Source of the DNA: Ascochyta rabiei
Lineage: Eukaryota; Ascomycota; Dothideomycetes; Pleosporales; Didymellaceae
DNA length: 64,000 bases
NCBI RefSeq assembly: GCF_004011695.2
Contig: NC_082418.1
Coordinates: 1,054,001 to 1,118,000 of the forward strand
Direction of reading: 5' to 3'
This document shows positions 1 to 12,124 of the stretch, piece by piece (positions within the stretch are counted from its first letter, which is position 1; each line of letters opens with the position of its first letter). The notes under the pieces are model-generated. The model was not told the origin of the DNA and did no database searches. It was given only the letters and a program-made list of their open reading frames with translations. A program made the position numbers and the translations under genes.

Positions 1-1840
1 AGATCATTGACCTGCTTGAGCTCCAAGATGTTCAAGATGCTCTTGTATCCAGCCTGGGTGTCGAGCAAAAGAAGCGTGTCACCATCGGTGTAGAGCTTGC
101 AGCAAAACCTTCGCTTCTGCTCTTCTTGGACGAGCCCACCAGTGGACTTGACAGCAATTCTGCCTACTCAATCGTTACTTTCCTCAAGAAGCTAGCTGCG
201 GCAGGTCAGGCGATCGTCTGCACTATTCATCAGCCTAGCAGTGTCCTCATTCAGCAGTTCGACATGATCCTTGCACTCAAGTAAGTTCGTAAATATTCGT
301 TCTAAATAATCTGGAGGTCTCTAGGCCCTACGAAGACCCGCGCTAACGATCCTCTTCTAGCCCCGGAGGTAACACCTTCTACTTTGGTCCCGTCGGCGAG
401 AACGGTAAAGATGTTATCAAGTACTTCGGTGACCGCGGTGTCCAGTGCCCACCAAGTAAGAATGTTGCCGAGTTCATCCTCGAGACAGCTGCAAAGCCAG
501 CCAAGCGCAAGGACGGCAGCCGCATCAACTGGAACGAAGAATGGGTGAAGTCTGACAACGCCAAGGAGGTACTCCAGGAAATTGAGCGCGTCAAGAGCGA
601 GCGCAGTCAGAAGGCTCCAGCTAAGCAAGACGCTGAAGAGGAGTCTGAGTTCGCCGCTCCTGTCTGGCTACAGACCACAATGCTCACGAAACGCACTTTT
701 GTTCAACAATGGCGCGATCCATCCTACGTCTACGGCAAGCTCTTCACCGCTGTCATCATCGGTATCTTCAACGGCTTCACCTTCTATCAGCTTGGCAACT
801 CTATCGGCGACATGCAGAACAGGATGTTCACCTCCTTCTTGATCATCTTAATTCCGCCTACGGTCGTCAACGCTGTTGTGCCTAAATTCTATCAGAATAT
901 GGCATTGTGGCAGGCAAGAGAGCTGCCTTCTCGAATTTACGGATGGGTTGCATTTGTGAGTAACTCCCCATTTCAACCAACAAAACCTGTGCTGCAGTCC
1001 TCTGCCCTAATATATCTCCGGGCTTGCGTACCTTGAGACTCTTCGACGAATATCAGAACGTCCAGACTCTCCAAACAATTACTAACCATATCCCAGGTCA
1101 CCGCGCAAGTTGTTGCCGAGATCCCAAGCGCTATCGTCGGCTCGGTGTTGTACTGGGTTCTGTGGTACTACCCATCCGGTCTGCCTACCGACAGCTCCAC
1201 TGCTGGCTACGTTTTCCTCATGACGATGCTTTTCTGGCTGTTCATTAGCAGTTGGGGACAGTGGATTTGCGCATTCGCGCCATCCTTCACCGTCATCAGC
1301 AACGTGCTGCCTTTCTTCTTCGTCATGTTCTCCCTCTTCAACGGCGTAGTTCGTCCGTACTCCATGCTGCCTGTCTTCTGGAAATACTGGATGTACTGGG
1401 TAAACCCTTCTACATATTGGATTGGCGGCGTCCTCGCTGCAACGCTCAACGGCATCCCGGTTGAGTGCGCCTCGCAAGAGACTGCTCAATTCGATGCACC
1501 GCCCGGCCAAACTTGCTCCAGCTACGCAGGCAGATTCCTCGAACAATCCCCTGGCTACCTCCTCAACCCTGACGCGAGCTCGGGTTGCATGTACTGCCCA
1601 TACACTACTGGCAACGATTACCTCGCCACGCTTAACATCCAGGCTAGTCAAAAGTGGAGGGACTTCGGTATCTTCTTGGCTTTCTGTATCAGCAACTGGG
1701 CGTTGGTTTACTTCTTTGTGTGGAGTGTGAGAATCAAGGGCTGGAGCTTTGGTTTTGGCAAGCTATTTGGAACACTGGGGAAAGGTGTGGACAAGGTCAA
1801 AGGCAAAGGCAAGAAAAAGCAGGATGACGGCGAGGCGTAA
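1..1840 (+). CDS. PDR-type (ABCG) ABC transporter, 3' part only
   Basis: The C-terminal half of a full-size pleiotropic drug resistance transporter, a plasma-membrane ATP-driven exporter of lipids or xenobiotics. The 5' end lies outside the window. Visible exons are 1-280 (frame from base 3), 361-955 and 1097-1840, about 538 residues. The first exon holds the second nucleotide-binding domain from its signature ([19 protein letters not shown]) through Walker B ([14 protein letters not shown]) and the H-loop region (TIHQPSS). The rest is the second membrane domain. It starts with a conserved soluble stretch ([20 protein letters not shown]), followed by hydrophobic spans and a cysteine-containing external loop before the last span, as in this family. 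The protein ends in a lysine-rich tail. Introns are 80 and 141 nt; the second is long for this window. The family is certain; the substrate cannot be read from the sequence. Confidence 0.95.
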
Positions 1841-2015
1841 ACAGATGGGAAGCGACATACAATGACCAAGGTTAGAGGTCTTCACGTACCTTTAGAGTCA
1901 AACGACTTTTGTTCGATCGTTGAAAGCTAATGACCACGTGCTTTTCAGTTTAAACACACCTTTCATCTACGTTCTGCCTGGGTATATTTATACACCAGAC
2001 AAGTTGCTTTCTATT

Positions 2016-3241
2016 TCACGACCAACCATCGTTATATTTCTTTACCGTCCTCCGCCCTACAACCCCCTTGTACCACTCACAGCTCATCCTTATCCCCTCA
2101 TCCAATCCCACTTTCGGTCTATACCCCAAGACCCTCATCGCCTTGTGAATACTCACATACCGATCTCGACACGCATCATCCACAGCCCCTCTACTCAAAC
2201 TACCCTCCACACCCGTCACCCACCCAATCATCTCAGCAGCAAGTCCCATCCACCACGCCAGGCGTTCAGGGACGTTAACCTCAAACGGCGGAACATGGCC
2301 AAACTCGCGCCAGATGCCACGACACATATCACGCAGCGGGACCGGCGCGCCGTTGGTGATGAAGAAGGCTTCACCAGCCGCAGTCTGCGAGTTCAAGAGG
2401 TTGGCGACGGCGAGCACGTGAGCGTCTGCGACGTTGGTTACGTAGACGTAGTCCTGCAGGTTTGTGGCCGAGGTGCCGAGGATGAAGGGGGTTTGGTAGG
2501 CGGCTATGCAGGCGTGCATTGTGGGTATGACGGTGGGGTCGTTGGGACCGAAGATCGGGGCTGAGCGGAGAGAGCAGGTTGCGAAAGAGTTGTCTGCGGT
2601 GTTTGCTGAGAGGACGAAGGTTTCGGCTGTTGTCTGCGTGGTTTGTTAGATGATGGTGGGGAGGAAGGAGGAAGAAGCATCGTGGGGTTGGAGATGGTGA
2701 TGATTAAACTGTGTTATAAGGAAGAGCTGAATGTCGAGAATCAAGCAAAGAGGATCTAAATTACCTTGCTCTGCCCGTAAGTCGTTTTCGCCCTCCCAGT
2801 AGGCCATTCTTCATCCACGTTTCTAAAGTCCTTGCCCAATTCATCAAGCAGCACGGTCACACTACTCGTGTAAACCAGCCCTTTTGCACCGCACTCCCTG
2901 CTCGCTTCGAGCACGTTCCGAGTCCCATCGACGTTGATCGTGAATTCGCCCTCCTTGTTCTTCGTCGAGTACCGCGCAGTCCCTAAACGGTACACACCTA
3001 CTGTATGCACCACCATAGCCGGCCTTGCCTCGTCAAAGACCTTGTGGAGTGCCTCCCGATCCATGATGTTAGCCCGCACATACCGTACAGATTGCGTGAA
3101 GGTCGAAGTGCCGAGAGCCGGGGGGTTGATGTCAATGGCGGTGATTGCATAGCGCTTTGTAGCTAGCAGCGCAGACACAATTTCGGTACCCAAGAAGCCG
3201 CAGCCACCGGTCACGAGAACGCGGACCTGTTCTGTTGACAT
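2016..3241 (-). CDS. ERG26-like 3-beta-hydroxysteroid dehydrogenase/isomerase family protein
   Basis: An NAD(P)-dependent short-chain dehydrogenase of the extended 3-beta-HSD/epimerase type, closest in style to sterol-4-alpha-carboxylate 3-dehydrogenase (decarboxylating) of ergosterol synthesis. Exons on the minus strand are 3241-2765 and 2633-2016 (364 residues). The N-terminus has the Rossmann glycine motif TGGCGFLG, followed by the acidic residue of AIDIN. The catalytic YxxxK is TYGQSK, just before the intron, preceded by the serine-rich VYTSSVTVL. After the intron, SAPIFGPNDPTVIP and YVYVTNVADAHVLA are typical of this family. I preferred the ATG at 3241 to one 33 nt upstream because it sits directly before the beta-strand RVLVTGG. 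Pezizomycotina often carry several paralogues, some in secondary metabolism, so the sterol role is only a possibility. It is divergent from the NAT9-like gene. Confidence 0.85.
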
Positions 3242-3762
3242 CCTGGTGTTGATGTTGGGAGGGTGAGTGAACAACTGGCTGTACGGCAGGATTCATGTGC
3301 TGCCAAGTTGGCTTCTCGCTTTTGTCCGCATGTTGATCCGCAGCTCTTCGTTGAGGGTATTGGTTTCCAAGCACTTAGAATTGCCGCCCGGTTTATGAGC
3401 TCTTTGACTTTGATATCTCAACCTCGCGTGATTGACTCGATAGGGAAAGGACGAGGTTCGTGATGAATACAGTAGTTAGGCGGGTTAGAAGATGGCCTTG
3501 CTGGATGAAGCTAGCCGTCAACACTTGATTCCGAAATTTCGGAACTGTTCGAAGCCATCACAGCAGCAACTTTTGCATCGAACAGAGACTTGGACTGCTA
3601 CTATAAGCCCGTATCGTCATACTTACTCGAGAACCAACTCGGGTTGAGTCGGTGTATATAACTGCTCCATTATCAGGTCTCTATAGTAGCAACCACCCTG
3701 TCAAGCCATCATCAGAGGTTTGAGAATAAATCTTGTCCATCGTATACTTGAGTACTGCAGCG
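3242..3762. promoter_or_regulatory. Divergent promoter region with a 16-bp perfect palindrome
   Basis: A 521-bp gap between two divergently transcribed genes. It contains a perfect palindrome, TTCCGAAATTTCGGAA, at 3529-3544. Its core is CCG-N6-CGG, an everted triplet arrangement of the kind bound by Zn2Cys6 dimers. No other gene is visible. Regulatory use is inference. Confidence 0.4.
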
Positions 3763-4620
3763 ATGAAGATCAACGAATACTCCAGTCAGTCACACCAAAC
3801 CTACACCAAGTCATTTTCCCCTTTCTGAATGTCACAGGTATTATAACTCCGCGCATCCTCCTCGTCCCGTACAGCACCCACCACGTGCCCACGTACCACG
3901 AGTGGATGCAAGACGAAGTAACTACCCAACTCATCTCTTCTCTCGCCTCCCTCTCGCTAACACCGCTGACAGGATATTCAAAAAGCCACAGCTTCAGAAC
4001 CGCTAACTCTAGAAGAAGAATACTCCATGCAGCGCTCCTGGCGCGAAGACGGCGACAAACTGACCTTCATCGTGTGCACACATCCGGGAGAGCAATATTA
4101 CGACGACATGATCAAACACTCGCGGACACGCTCCATCAACCCGGGGAATCAGGACGCGCCAGAGAACATGATTGGAGACGTGAATTTGTTCCTCTGCGAT
4201 GACGAGGACGACGATGAGACGGTGCAAGAGCAAGGGAAAGTAAGGAGCGTAATTGGCGAACTCGAAATCATGCTCGCCCGCAAGGATATGCGGGGTAAGG
4301 GGATGGCGCGGGAAACGCTGACAGCGTTCATGTCGTACATACAGGCCTCTTTGGATGGCCTGCTGGTCGAGTACGCGGGGAGGGAAAGCGTTGTGTTGAA
4401 GTATCTACGGGTCAAAATTGACAAGGGCAATGTACGGAGCTTGAGTCTCTTTGAGCGTATGGGATTTGTTAGGACGGCGGCGGGGCCGAATTACTTTGGG
4501 GAGGTGGAACTCAGGACGCCGGTTGTGGACGGGAAATTGAGAGATGTTGAGAGTAAGATTGGACTGGTCGGGTTCGGGAAGCCTGTAAGGTACGAAGTCG
4601 AAGGCTATGGAGAGAGGTGA
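3763..4620 (+). CDS. NAT9-like GNAT N-acetyltransferase
   Basis: A GCN5-related acetyltransferase resembling N-acetyltransferase 9. Three exons, 3763-3784, 3838-3917 and 3973-4620, give 249 residues. The first exon is only 22 nt (MKINEYS plus one base). I chose it because splicing restores the family N-terminus: ITPRILLVPYSTHHVPTYHE, then TASEPLTLEEEYSMQ and SWREDGDKLTFIV, which run as in NAT9. The acetyl-CoA pyrophosphate loop is DMRGKGMARETL near residue 140, and NVRSLSLFERMGF is the C-terminal GNAT strand-helix. An acidic insert (CDDEDDDETVQEQ) precedes the core. Reading straight through without the introns would give the wrong N-terminus and hit a stop. Substrate unknown. Confidence 0.9.
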
Positions 4621-4813
4621 GCGTTGGGCTTCTGGGGCATCTAGAAGTGTTGCTAAGGCTTTGCTAGTGGGTTCAGTTGGTACTAGGAGTTTATCTTTCA
4701 TGTGAAAAGGCATTCTCCGGATTCCATTGAACCTAGCAATCGTATCTGCGATCGTCTCTCGTACATCCATTTTCGCATCTACATACACAAGACTACCCCA
4801 CGTTGTGTGGTAT

Positions 4814-7129
4814 CTAATTGATGATCTCCTCAGTCTCCTCAATGATCTCCTCGACGATTTCCTCAATCTCCTCAGTCTCGGCATCGCCAGCATCGCCAGG
4901 CACCTCGCCCTTTCCAGCGCTGATCTCAAGCTCAGCACCCTCCTCACGCAGCCTCTGCTGCACCTCCTCACGCCACTGGTTCCATTCCTGGAGCGTTTCC
5001 CTGCGAGCCTCGACGACGGCGCGGTTGGCGGAGCTCTTCTTGGCAACATCCTGCTCGTCGAAGATCTTACTGTAATTACGAAGGTTCTTGCGGATCTCGG
5101 CCTGCTCCTCCTTGGACAAAAGTGTAGGAGGACGAGGACGCCACAGAAGCTGCTTAAAGCCATCAATGTGCTCTTCACGCAGAAGAGCACCCTTGAAGTC
5201 GTACAGGTGGTAGCCGTTCTCCATGCGGTGACGGAAAGCACTAGCAACAGTGGCAACATAGCGGCCCGTAGGGTCCCACTCGATGTCAGTTACACCGTAG
5301 TGCTCAGCCGTATCCATGAGCTGCAAGTTGGCGTTGAGCTCCTTCTCGCCCTTCTCGGCCTCATCCTTTGGCTTCTCGAAGCTGAGATCCCAGAAGTCAA
5401 GGTCGAAGGACTGTTGAGACTGGAGAGCAGCGACAACAACGAATCGACCCTTAGGCGACCAGTAAATGGCGTTGCTGTTCTTCTTGTCGACAGTGCGAAT
5501 GTGGCGGAAGTTACCGGGAGCACCGCCCTTGAGCTTCTCGGGGGCGAAGAAAGAGACAGCAGTCTTGGGGGGGACAGCAGCCTGAACAACGACCTCACCA
5601 GTGGTGATGAGAACGAAACGGTTGCCCTTGGGTTCCCAGGCGAAGTTGATGACGGCATCCTTGATGGAGTCGACAACCTCGACGGGCACACCCTTTTCGC
5701 GAACGCGGAAAATCTCGAGGTTTGTGGCCAGAGATTTCTTGGACTTTGAGTGACGATCAACCTTGACGCAAACGTAGGCAGCCTCAGATTGCCAGTGAAG
5801 CTTAGCATCAGACACGTTGAAGAGGTTTCGTGTACGAACAATCTCCTTTGAAGGAATGGACATAAGACCGACCTTTGCGGGGTTGCTGCCAAGCTCAGGA
5901 GTCCAGTAACAGAAAAGTTGCTCGTATGTCTTGACACCATCGCGCTTGGGAGTAGCAGGAGCCCACTCGAAATCTACAACACCCTCAATCTTGATGGAGG
6001 ACTTGTCCAGCAGGTTCATCCTAGGCAGCTCGTAGACTGAGATGGACTGGCCCTGGGTCAGACGAGCAACGTATTTCTCGTCGGCTGACCACTTGAATGT
6101 CGGCCACTGCATCTTCTTCTTGATGGGATTGCCCTCGGCATCAATACCGCTGGGAACGTCGATTGTAGCAAACGAACGCAGCGGCTTGCCAGTCGCGACA
6201 TCCCAGATGACGTAGTTCTTGCCGTCGTCCTCCAATGACAGGGAGGGGACCGGGTGGTTCTCATCGACCTGCAGCGGGCGGTGCGACCAGGTAGTCAGGT
6301 AGTTCTCACCAGGCGAGTAGTCGACGAGGTTGACACCGGGATGTGCGAATCGCTTCTGCCTGCTCCATGCCTTGCCACCCCAAAGCTGCACACCTTGTGC
6401 GTGAATTGAAGTAAGGTATGTCCCTTGTGGTGACCACTGGATGAAGGATTCGGTCCAGTTCTCACGGTCAACAACAACCTCGGGCTGGTCTTCCCGGTCA
6501 TTCCAGAAGACACCGACCTTCTCACCGCGGTACATGGCGACCTGGTCACGGCTGTCTGGGTCTCCCAGCCACCACCTCAGGTGCTCCTTCTGCTCGAAAG
6601 GCGCGATCTCGGGCTCGTGGTACTCCTCGTCGATGCGGCCTTCCTTTCCGTAGCGGTCGATGTCGGTGAGCTTGTTCACGGCCATGATGTGCTTCTTGTC
6701 GAGCGGGGTTCCGTGGAGCTGCTTGACAGCTGCGATAGCCTCTGCGGGCGCGCTGTACTCAACGAAGGCATAGCTGTGAAGCAATCAGTAGGTGGCCACC
6801 TTCCAGCTGCGCGCGCAGTCGCAAGAATGATGCCTGCGATGCTTGCGCCCTTGTATTCTCACGTACCCCTCAGTCTTGCCATCCTCGCCTACGGGCATGT
6901 GCACGCCATCGTCCTTGACGCGCCCCACGCTGTTCAACTTTCTCAACACGAATTTGACGAGCTTGGACTTGCTGTCCTCGGGGACAACAGGCAGGCCGTC
7001 GATAACGACAAAGGCATCGAGACCCTCGTCAAGGCGCACTTGGAACTGTTCTTCGATGTCGGTGAAGTCGATCTGAGACTCGTCGAACTCGTCATCCTCC
7101 AGCGGGAGGTTCTCGTATGAAGTCGCCAT
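4814..7129 (-). CDS. PRT1: Translation initiation factor eIF3 subunit b
   Basis: A scaffold subunit of eIF3, which recruits the 40S ribosome for initiation in the cytosol. Exons 7129-6867 and 6773-4814 give 740 residues, the usual length for fungal eIF3b. An acidic N-terminus ([15 protein letters not shown]) is followed by a non-canonical RRM at about residues 38-125 ([11 protein letters not shown] ... [17 protein letters not shown]) that the single 93-nt intron splits. The large beta-propeller follows: [46 protein letters not shown] and [14 protein letters not shown] are blade motifs. A helical, charged C-terminus ([20 protein letters not shown], then [12 protein letters not shown]) binds eIF3i/g in known homologues. 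The extreme end is a glutamate/isoleucine tail. Very secure. Confidence 0.97.
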
Positions 7130-7853
7130 TTTGTGTTGTCGTTGCTTAGGTGGGGTCGCCGCGTCTAAATTCGCCAAAATCGAAATTCTGCGTGCTGCGC
7201 AGTCCGCCGCTAGTGCACGTCACGTGCCAGTAGTCCGACTCACTGCTGCGGGGAATATACTCACACCAACCACGTCTAGGTAGCCTTCCCAAATGATACA
7301 GGAAATTTGACTCATTGCAAAATCCTGACTGCGAAGTAGAGTCATGTGTGACCACAACAGGACAAACCGGGATCATTGTTGTACGCAAGTCCACTGTGTA
7401 CTCAGGGAACTTGGGCCAAGAACAATAGCTAGCTCTCGAAACTCGCGCTGTGAATCAGGAATTATAGGCAACAAGTTTCTTAGGAGACAGTACATTGTCA
7501 TATTGCGCGCTATCGTCACGTTAGTCCACTAAATTTTGGTGGGATTTAGTTGACGTGAATATCTGAACGGTCTTTCCAAGTCCAGGATGTTAGTCAAAGC
7601 CAAGGATACGATATGATCGAAGAAAGATGGTCTTTTCTCAACGAGATTGCAGTGTAGACATTATCGAGGCTATCCAAAGCCCGTTAAGCAATAGCTGTCA
7701 TTCCAGATCGCTTCGCTTTCCAACACACCGTCATTCGCCAAAGATTCGTGTACACATTGCCATCATCCTGTCGATGCCCATCGAGCAATTCCGCAAGCCA
7801 CCCAGGGCAGGTATAAACTAGAAGCAAACAGAACTAGTAAGCGTCGGCTAGCC
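7130..7853. other. Intergenic, no gene seen
   Basis: About 720 bp between the start of eIF3b and the end of the ArfGAP gene, both on the minus strand. It must hold the eIF3b promoter. Only short unconvincing reading frames are present. An optional terminal exon of the ArfGAP gene could lie at 7684-7817 (see findings). Confidence 0.5.
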
Positions 7854-10800
7854 CTATGAGCCACGCTTACCTTCAGCGAAATCTTGGAATGTGTTCTTGA
7901 CCAACCTTCCGCTAGCAGAAACACGTTTCTGTAACCGCGCGTCTCGCTCACGAGCTCGCTCGGAAGGGGTACTACCGTTGCCGGCTGTGATGTGTGGGAG
8001 TGCCGGGAGAACGTCGCCACTGGGGTTGGGCTGCCCCCCGGGTATTACAGGTACTACGCGTTTGCCTGCCTTCTGGTCCGCTTTGAAGTCGAGATATTGA
8101 CGCGCAGATTGGCTGAGTGGGATGGGTGCCGCTGTCATGGGTAGGTCTGCACCATTCTGCAGCAGTAATTCCGCTACAGGGAAGGGCTTGCGTATTGGCT
8201 GCGGTGTTGATGGGCGGGCGTCACGGCCAGGTGAAGTTGCGGGAGATGCTGATGCAGAGGGTGACGCAGGATCGGCTGCTGCGAGGGCTAAGAATACAGC
8301 ATGTGTCCCTCTTGATCGGTCTCGGGAGTTAGGATTTGCGCGTAGCGCGAGTGCGTACAGGACATTCTGGATATCGTTCTTCTTGACCGAGGCGAGTAGT
8401 GTCTCATCCGGAGTGCCATAGTGTGAGATGGCAGGCGATATTGGGGAGACGTATGCTCGGTCCGAGTATTTGGCAGTGATGAACCGCAGTCTTTGTTCTC
8501 TTGTAGACATTGGCCCTGGTTTGATAGCAGGATCGAGCCTTGCTTCCCAGATCATGTTGCTGACGCGATTGCCGATCTTCAGCAGTATGTCGATAATATC
8601 GGGCGTGAACGAATTTACGTCGAGAGTCAAGGACCGCACCTTCGTGATGTGCGTACCCAGCGAACGATGGATGCCACTGCACTCGATGCAGATCACGATG
8701 CCGAGGTTGATCGACACCCAGTCGGCCTTGCTTTCTGAGCTGCAGTCCGCGCATACTCTGTTCCCAGCGTCGGCTTCTCGCACTTGTCTGAGGAGCTTAC
8801 CATCGTCCCCTGCAGGCTCCTCGCGCCTGTACCCAGGTTTGTCGCCAACTGTGGCATGTCGAGCGGGTGCCCTGGAACTATAGTTGGTGCGGTTGCTGGA
8901 GAGTGAAGGGCTTTTCCCTGTCAAGACCGATGCAATATCTCGACGAGTCTGACCAGGTAATGAGTCAGTCGAAGGACGATCGTTTTTTGGTGCAGTTTCC
9001 ACTGCAGTCTGCAAGGCGTTGTTGACGGCGGATATCCAGGATCGAAGGTCATCCTCATTGGTAGCCTGGTAAACGCGTGTGAAGTGAGGTGTAATGACCT
9101 CGAAACAGAAGCGTCGATCCGCATTACGAGCTTCACGCACCGAGGCCATGCGCAAGTCTATCGGCTCCATATGTAGTTCTAGACTTTGCTTCCAGTTTGT
9201 GTATTCGGAAAGTTTGCCTTGATCTAGTACAATCCAGAATCTGACAATGTTAACCCGGTGTTACCAAACAGACATATGCGGGGACTCACTTGTGCCAAGC
9301 TTGCTTGTTCAAGCCCTTGGGGTCAACATGGCTGCCAGGCCTACTCAGAGCCCACAACAGACCCTGCTTGCGATGAGCGCCGGGAGTAAGCTCACCTATG
9401 CAGGCTCGATCTTCCAGGTCCCTGATGCCTTTAAACTTGTCTGGCTGAGGGGTTATGGTAGCTAAGGTTGCTTTGCCGGCCTCTGGACTCTGCGGCGAGC
9501 TTACGAAAGGATTGCTCGCCGATGTGGGAAGTGGAGGTGGGCTAACAGTGCTCTGGAAGACGGGCGCTATGCTCGATTTTCGTCCAGGAAGTTCTCCGTC
9601 TGCACTTGATGGGGCCCTCGGTGTGCTGCCATTGGCAGTTGTCGCGGATGATACTGACTGAGACGACGGTGCATCAAAGGACTTGTTGTCCTTTTCCAAT
9701 GCTCTCCTCTTCTCTTCTCTCCCGGTCCTCTGAAGCTGGAACTCTTTGTCTGCTTCCCTGACTTCTTGGCTCAATGCTTCTAGCTGAGGGAGCATAGTTT
9801 CGATGATCTTTGCGGTTGAGAGGAAGTTATTAGCCTGTGTGTCCGCATACCTTGTCAGGTTCGAGAGAACTTCTTGGTCTTTGCGTCCACCGTGAAGATC
9901 TTGCATAAAGGAAGAGTAGTCGAACCGCTTCAGCTCAAACTTCCGTCTCTTGTCTTGGTACTTCGAGTCTGTCTCGGCACGCTTTTTCTCTTTCAACGAA
10001 TCTTGCCGTTGTCCGAGATATCGTCCAAGGTACTGGTAGTAGTCCTTGCTCTCCTCTTCGAAATCTTTTCGCTTGGTTTCTGCTTGCTTAATGTCGATGT
10101 TGTAGAGCTTATGTATTGGATCGATAATCAGCTTCTGAATGTTGGTCGCATTTGAACGCTCATAGGCAAGAATGTCCTTGGCAATCTTGTCAAAATAATG
10201 ATCAATCGCAGGCTGCACCGCATTCGCATTCGAAGACGAGGCCTCTTTCAAGGCATCCATCAAGTGCGACATGGCGTTGTTGCAGTTCACTTGCGCTTCC
10301 ATTGCAGACTCTGCTCGCTTCAGAACTTTCTTCCACCGCATACGCATGTTGCCCGTCTTTTGCTCGAGGGATTTCATGGTCGCTCGGAACAAGGGTCCAT
10401 CATCGGTTTGACTAAGGTCCTCTCCGGGTCGCAAAACGTCGACTTTGACCGAGGCGCTTGTGAGTCCCGTAGCTTGCGTTGGCACAAGAGACAATCCATT
10501 TTCTGGTATGGCCTCGAAGATGGGAGACCTTGGAGGTATGTTATCCCAATCCCGGTTCTCGTCTGCCGAGTCGCTGACCCGCGAGTCTATCGATTGCGCC
10601 GAGGGCACTCGTAGTCTTGGCGGTATGCCGAGTTCTAGTCGCGGTGTTGTCACCTTCGGACTGTGGAGGACCTTTGCTGTATCTGCCAAGGTCAGTCTTC
10701 CATGCTTGCACTCCAGAAGCTCAGTACATACTCTGCACCCAAAATGCAAAGTTGGCCAGTGTCTCTAACCGATGTGCCCGCTGATCATACTCTACAAACT

Positions 10801-11564
10801 TCATGCTGTCAGTAGTTGGTGGTGTAGTGGAAGGAATGCACACGAACACTGCAGCTGGTGCGCCAACCTCCACCTCGACACTCATTTGTCTTGGGAGGCG
10901 TAAACTTCCAAGCCCACTGAAACGAGACCGAGGAGCTCCCGCTCGTAGCATAATCCCCGACAAGTTCGACCTGCGGATTCTTGTGGAGGTTGGGATTGGC
11001 GTGAAACTCCCGCGTGACCAGATTGTCGAGCTCCCTCGAGCTGGACGCAAACACAAACGTCAAGCCATTGATAAATGTGTCGATGAGACCAGCCGGGGCC
11101 ACTGTGTTCGATACGCTGTTAGCGTGGTAGCTCGAAGGTACAGCTAGTTGCTGGCGGAGTATGAATGTGAAGTTGAACGTGAGCTCTTCGTCGTTGGGTA
11201 GGCGAATAAGGAAGGACGGCGGTCCGTCGGCGGTAGGCGATGTGTCTGGATCCTATGCAGGCCATGTTTAGCATTGCGCGCTGCCAGAGGCTTGTGAAAC
11301 CCGTACCTGGATATACTCTATAACGCTCTCGTCGCCCAGCTCCCTCCTTGGGCTGTATCTTGTCGCGGGGAAGGCATTCGGTGTAATGTTCAGGAGTGTG
11401 CGACCACGTGCATTGGTGATGTTGCAAGCAGCGACCGAAACTTGAGAGTGTTATGTTAGCGGCGCATTCACCAGCTGCTTCAATGGGAGGGGTCGCCTAC
11501 ACCGAGTCTGGTCGCGTAGGTACAGCGGCCCGCCCTCACCTGCTTTACTGGAGATCTGGCCCAT
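7854..11564 (-). CDS. BAR-PH-ArfGAP protein (ACAP/centaurin-like Arf GTPase-activating protein)
   Basis: A GTPase-activating protein for Arf, acting on curved membranes in vesicle traffic. Six exons (11564-11501, 11440-11307, 11252-10848, 10798-10732, 10682-9290, 9240-7854) give 1149 residues; all introns are 49-60 nt. The N-terminal part (LYLRDQTRFSVAACNITNA, LLNITPNAFPATR) is a fungal-specific region. A BAR-type coiled coil follows at about 330-560 (WKKVLKRAESAMEAQ, QAETKRKDFEEESKDYYQYL), then a PH domain (KQGLLWALSRPG ... FWIVLDQGKLSEY ... RSWISAVNNAL). The ArfGAP zinc finger reads CADC-x17-CIEC, with the catalytic arginine in GIHRSLGTH. Short ankyrin-like stretches (DETLLASVKKNDIQNVLYAL) come next. 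The start and first donor were chosen because they restore TRFSV in phase. S. pombe Csx2/Cnt5 have a similar layout. The 3' end is uncertain. Confidence 0.92.
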
Positions 11565-11640
11565 GGTCTTGAGGATCGAGGATCAGCGTGCAGCCAGCGT
11601 GGGCTTGAGGCGCTGCGGGCAGAGTTGTCAGCTGCCAGTC

Positions 11641-11717
11641 GCAAGTCGCAAGTCGCAAGTCGCAAGTCGCAAGTCGCAAGTCGCAAGTCGCAAGTCGCAA
11701 GTCGCAAGTCGCAAGTC
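11641..11717. repeat. 7-bp tandem repeat, 11 exact copies
   Basis: Eleven perfect head-to-tail copies of GCAAGTC, preceded by a partial copy. They lie 77-153 bp upstream of the ArfGAP start codon, so probably in its 5' leader or core promoter. Perfect identity points to recent slippage, so copy number is likely to vary between strains. Confidence 0.97.
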
Positions 11718-12084
11718 GGTGCTCAAGGCGCGCAGATCAGAGTGAGCGGGCGAAGCAGCATGCCTGGCCCGAAAGAAGGAGACGACTTCTCGAGACTCGG
11801 GTATCAATCGAGGTCCAGGATTGTACGCTTAATTAATACAGGGTTGCCCGGCGCGCGGGTCGTTTATGGAGGGGATGTCGCGCGCTACGATGATCAGAAG
11901 CGCTGCGCGGGGCGGGTTAGGGAGCTCAAGACTCAAAGTATGCTGCTGGGTAACGCTGTACGTTGACGATGGTCAGCCAAAGTGCAAACTCTGCTGCGCT
12001 GGAATATTGATAGAGATCCAGTCGAACGTTGAGTCGCAATCAACCGTCTTTGTGCGCGTCGATCACAGGCAGGCGCAGTGCGGG

Positions 12085-12124
12085 ACACGCAGACACGCAG
12101 ACACGCAGACACGCAGACACGCAG
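12085..12124. repeat. 8-bp tandem repeat, 5 exact copies
   Basis: Five perfect copies of ACACGCAG followed by a degenerate end (ACACCACG), in the middle of the ArfGAP/ATP11 divergent region. Confidence 0.95.

Noticed and set aside
4727..5749. 340-codon open frame antisense to eIF3b
   Set aside because: Leucine/serine-rich shadow of the conserved eIF3b C-terminal half.
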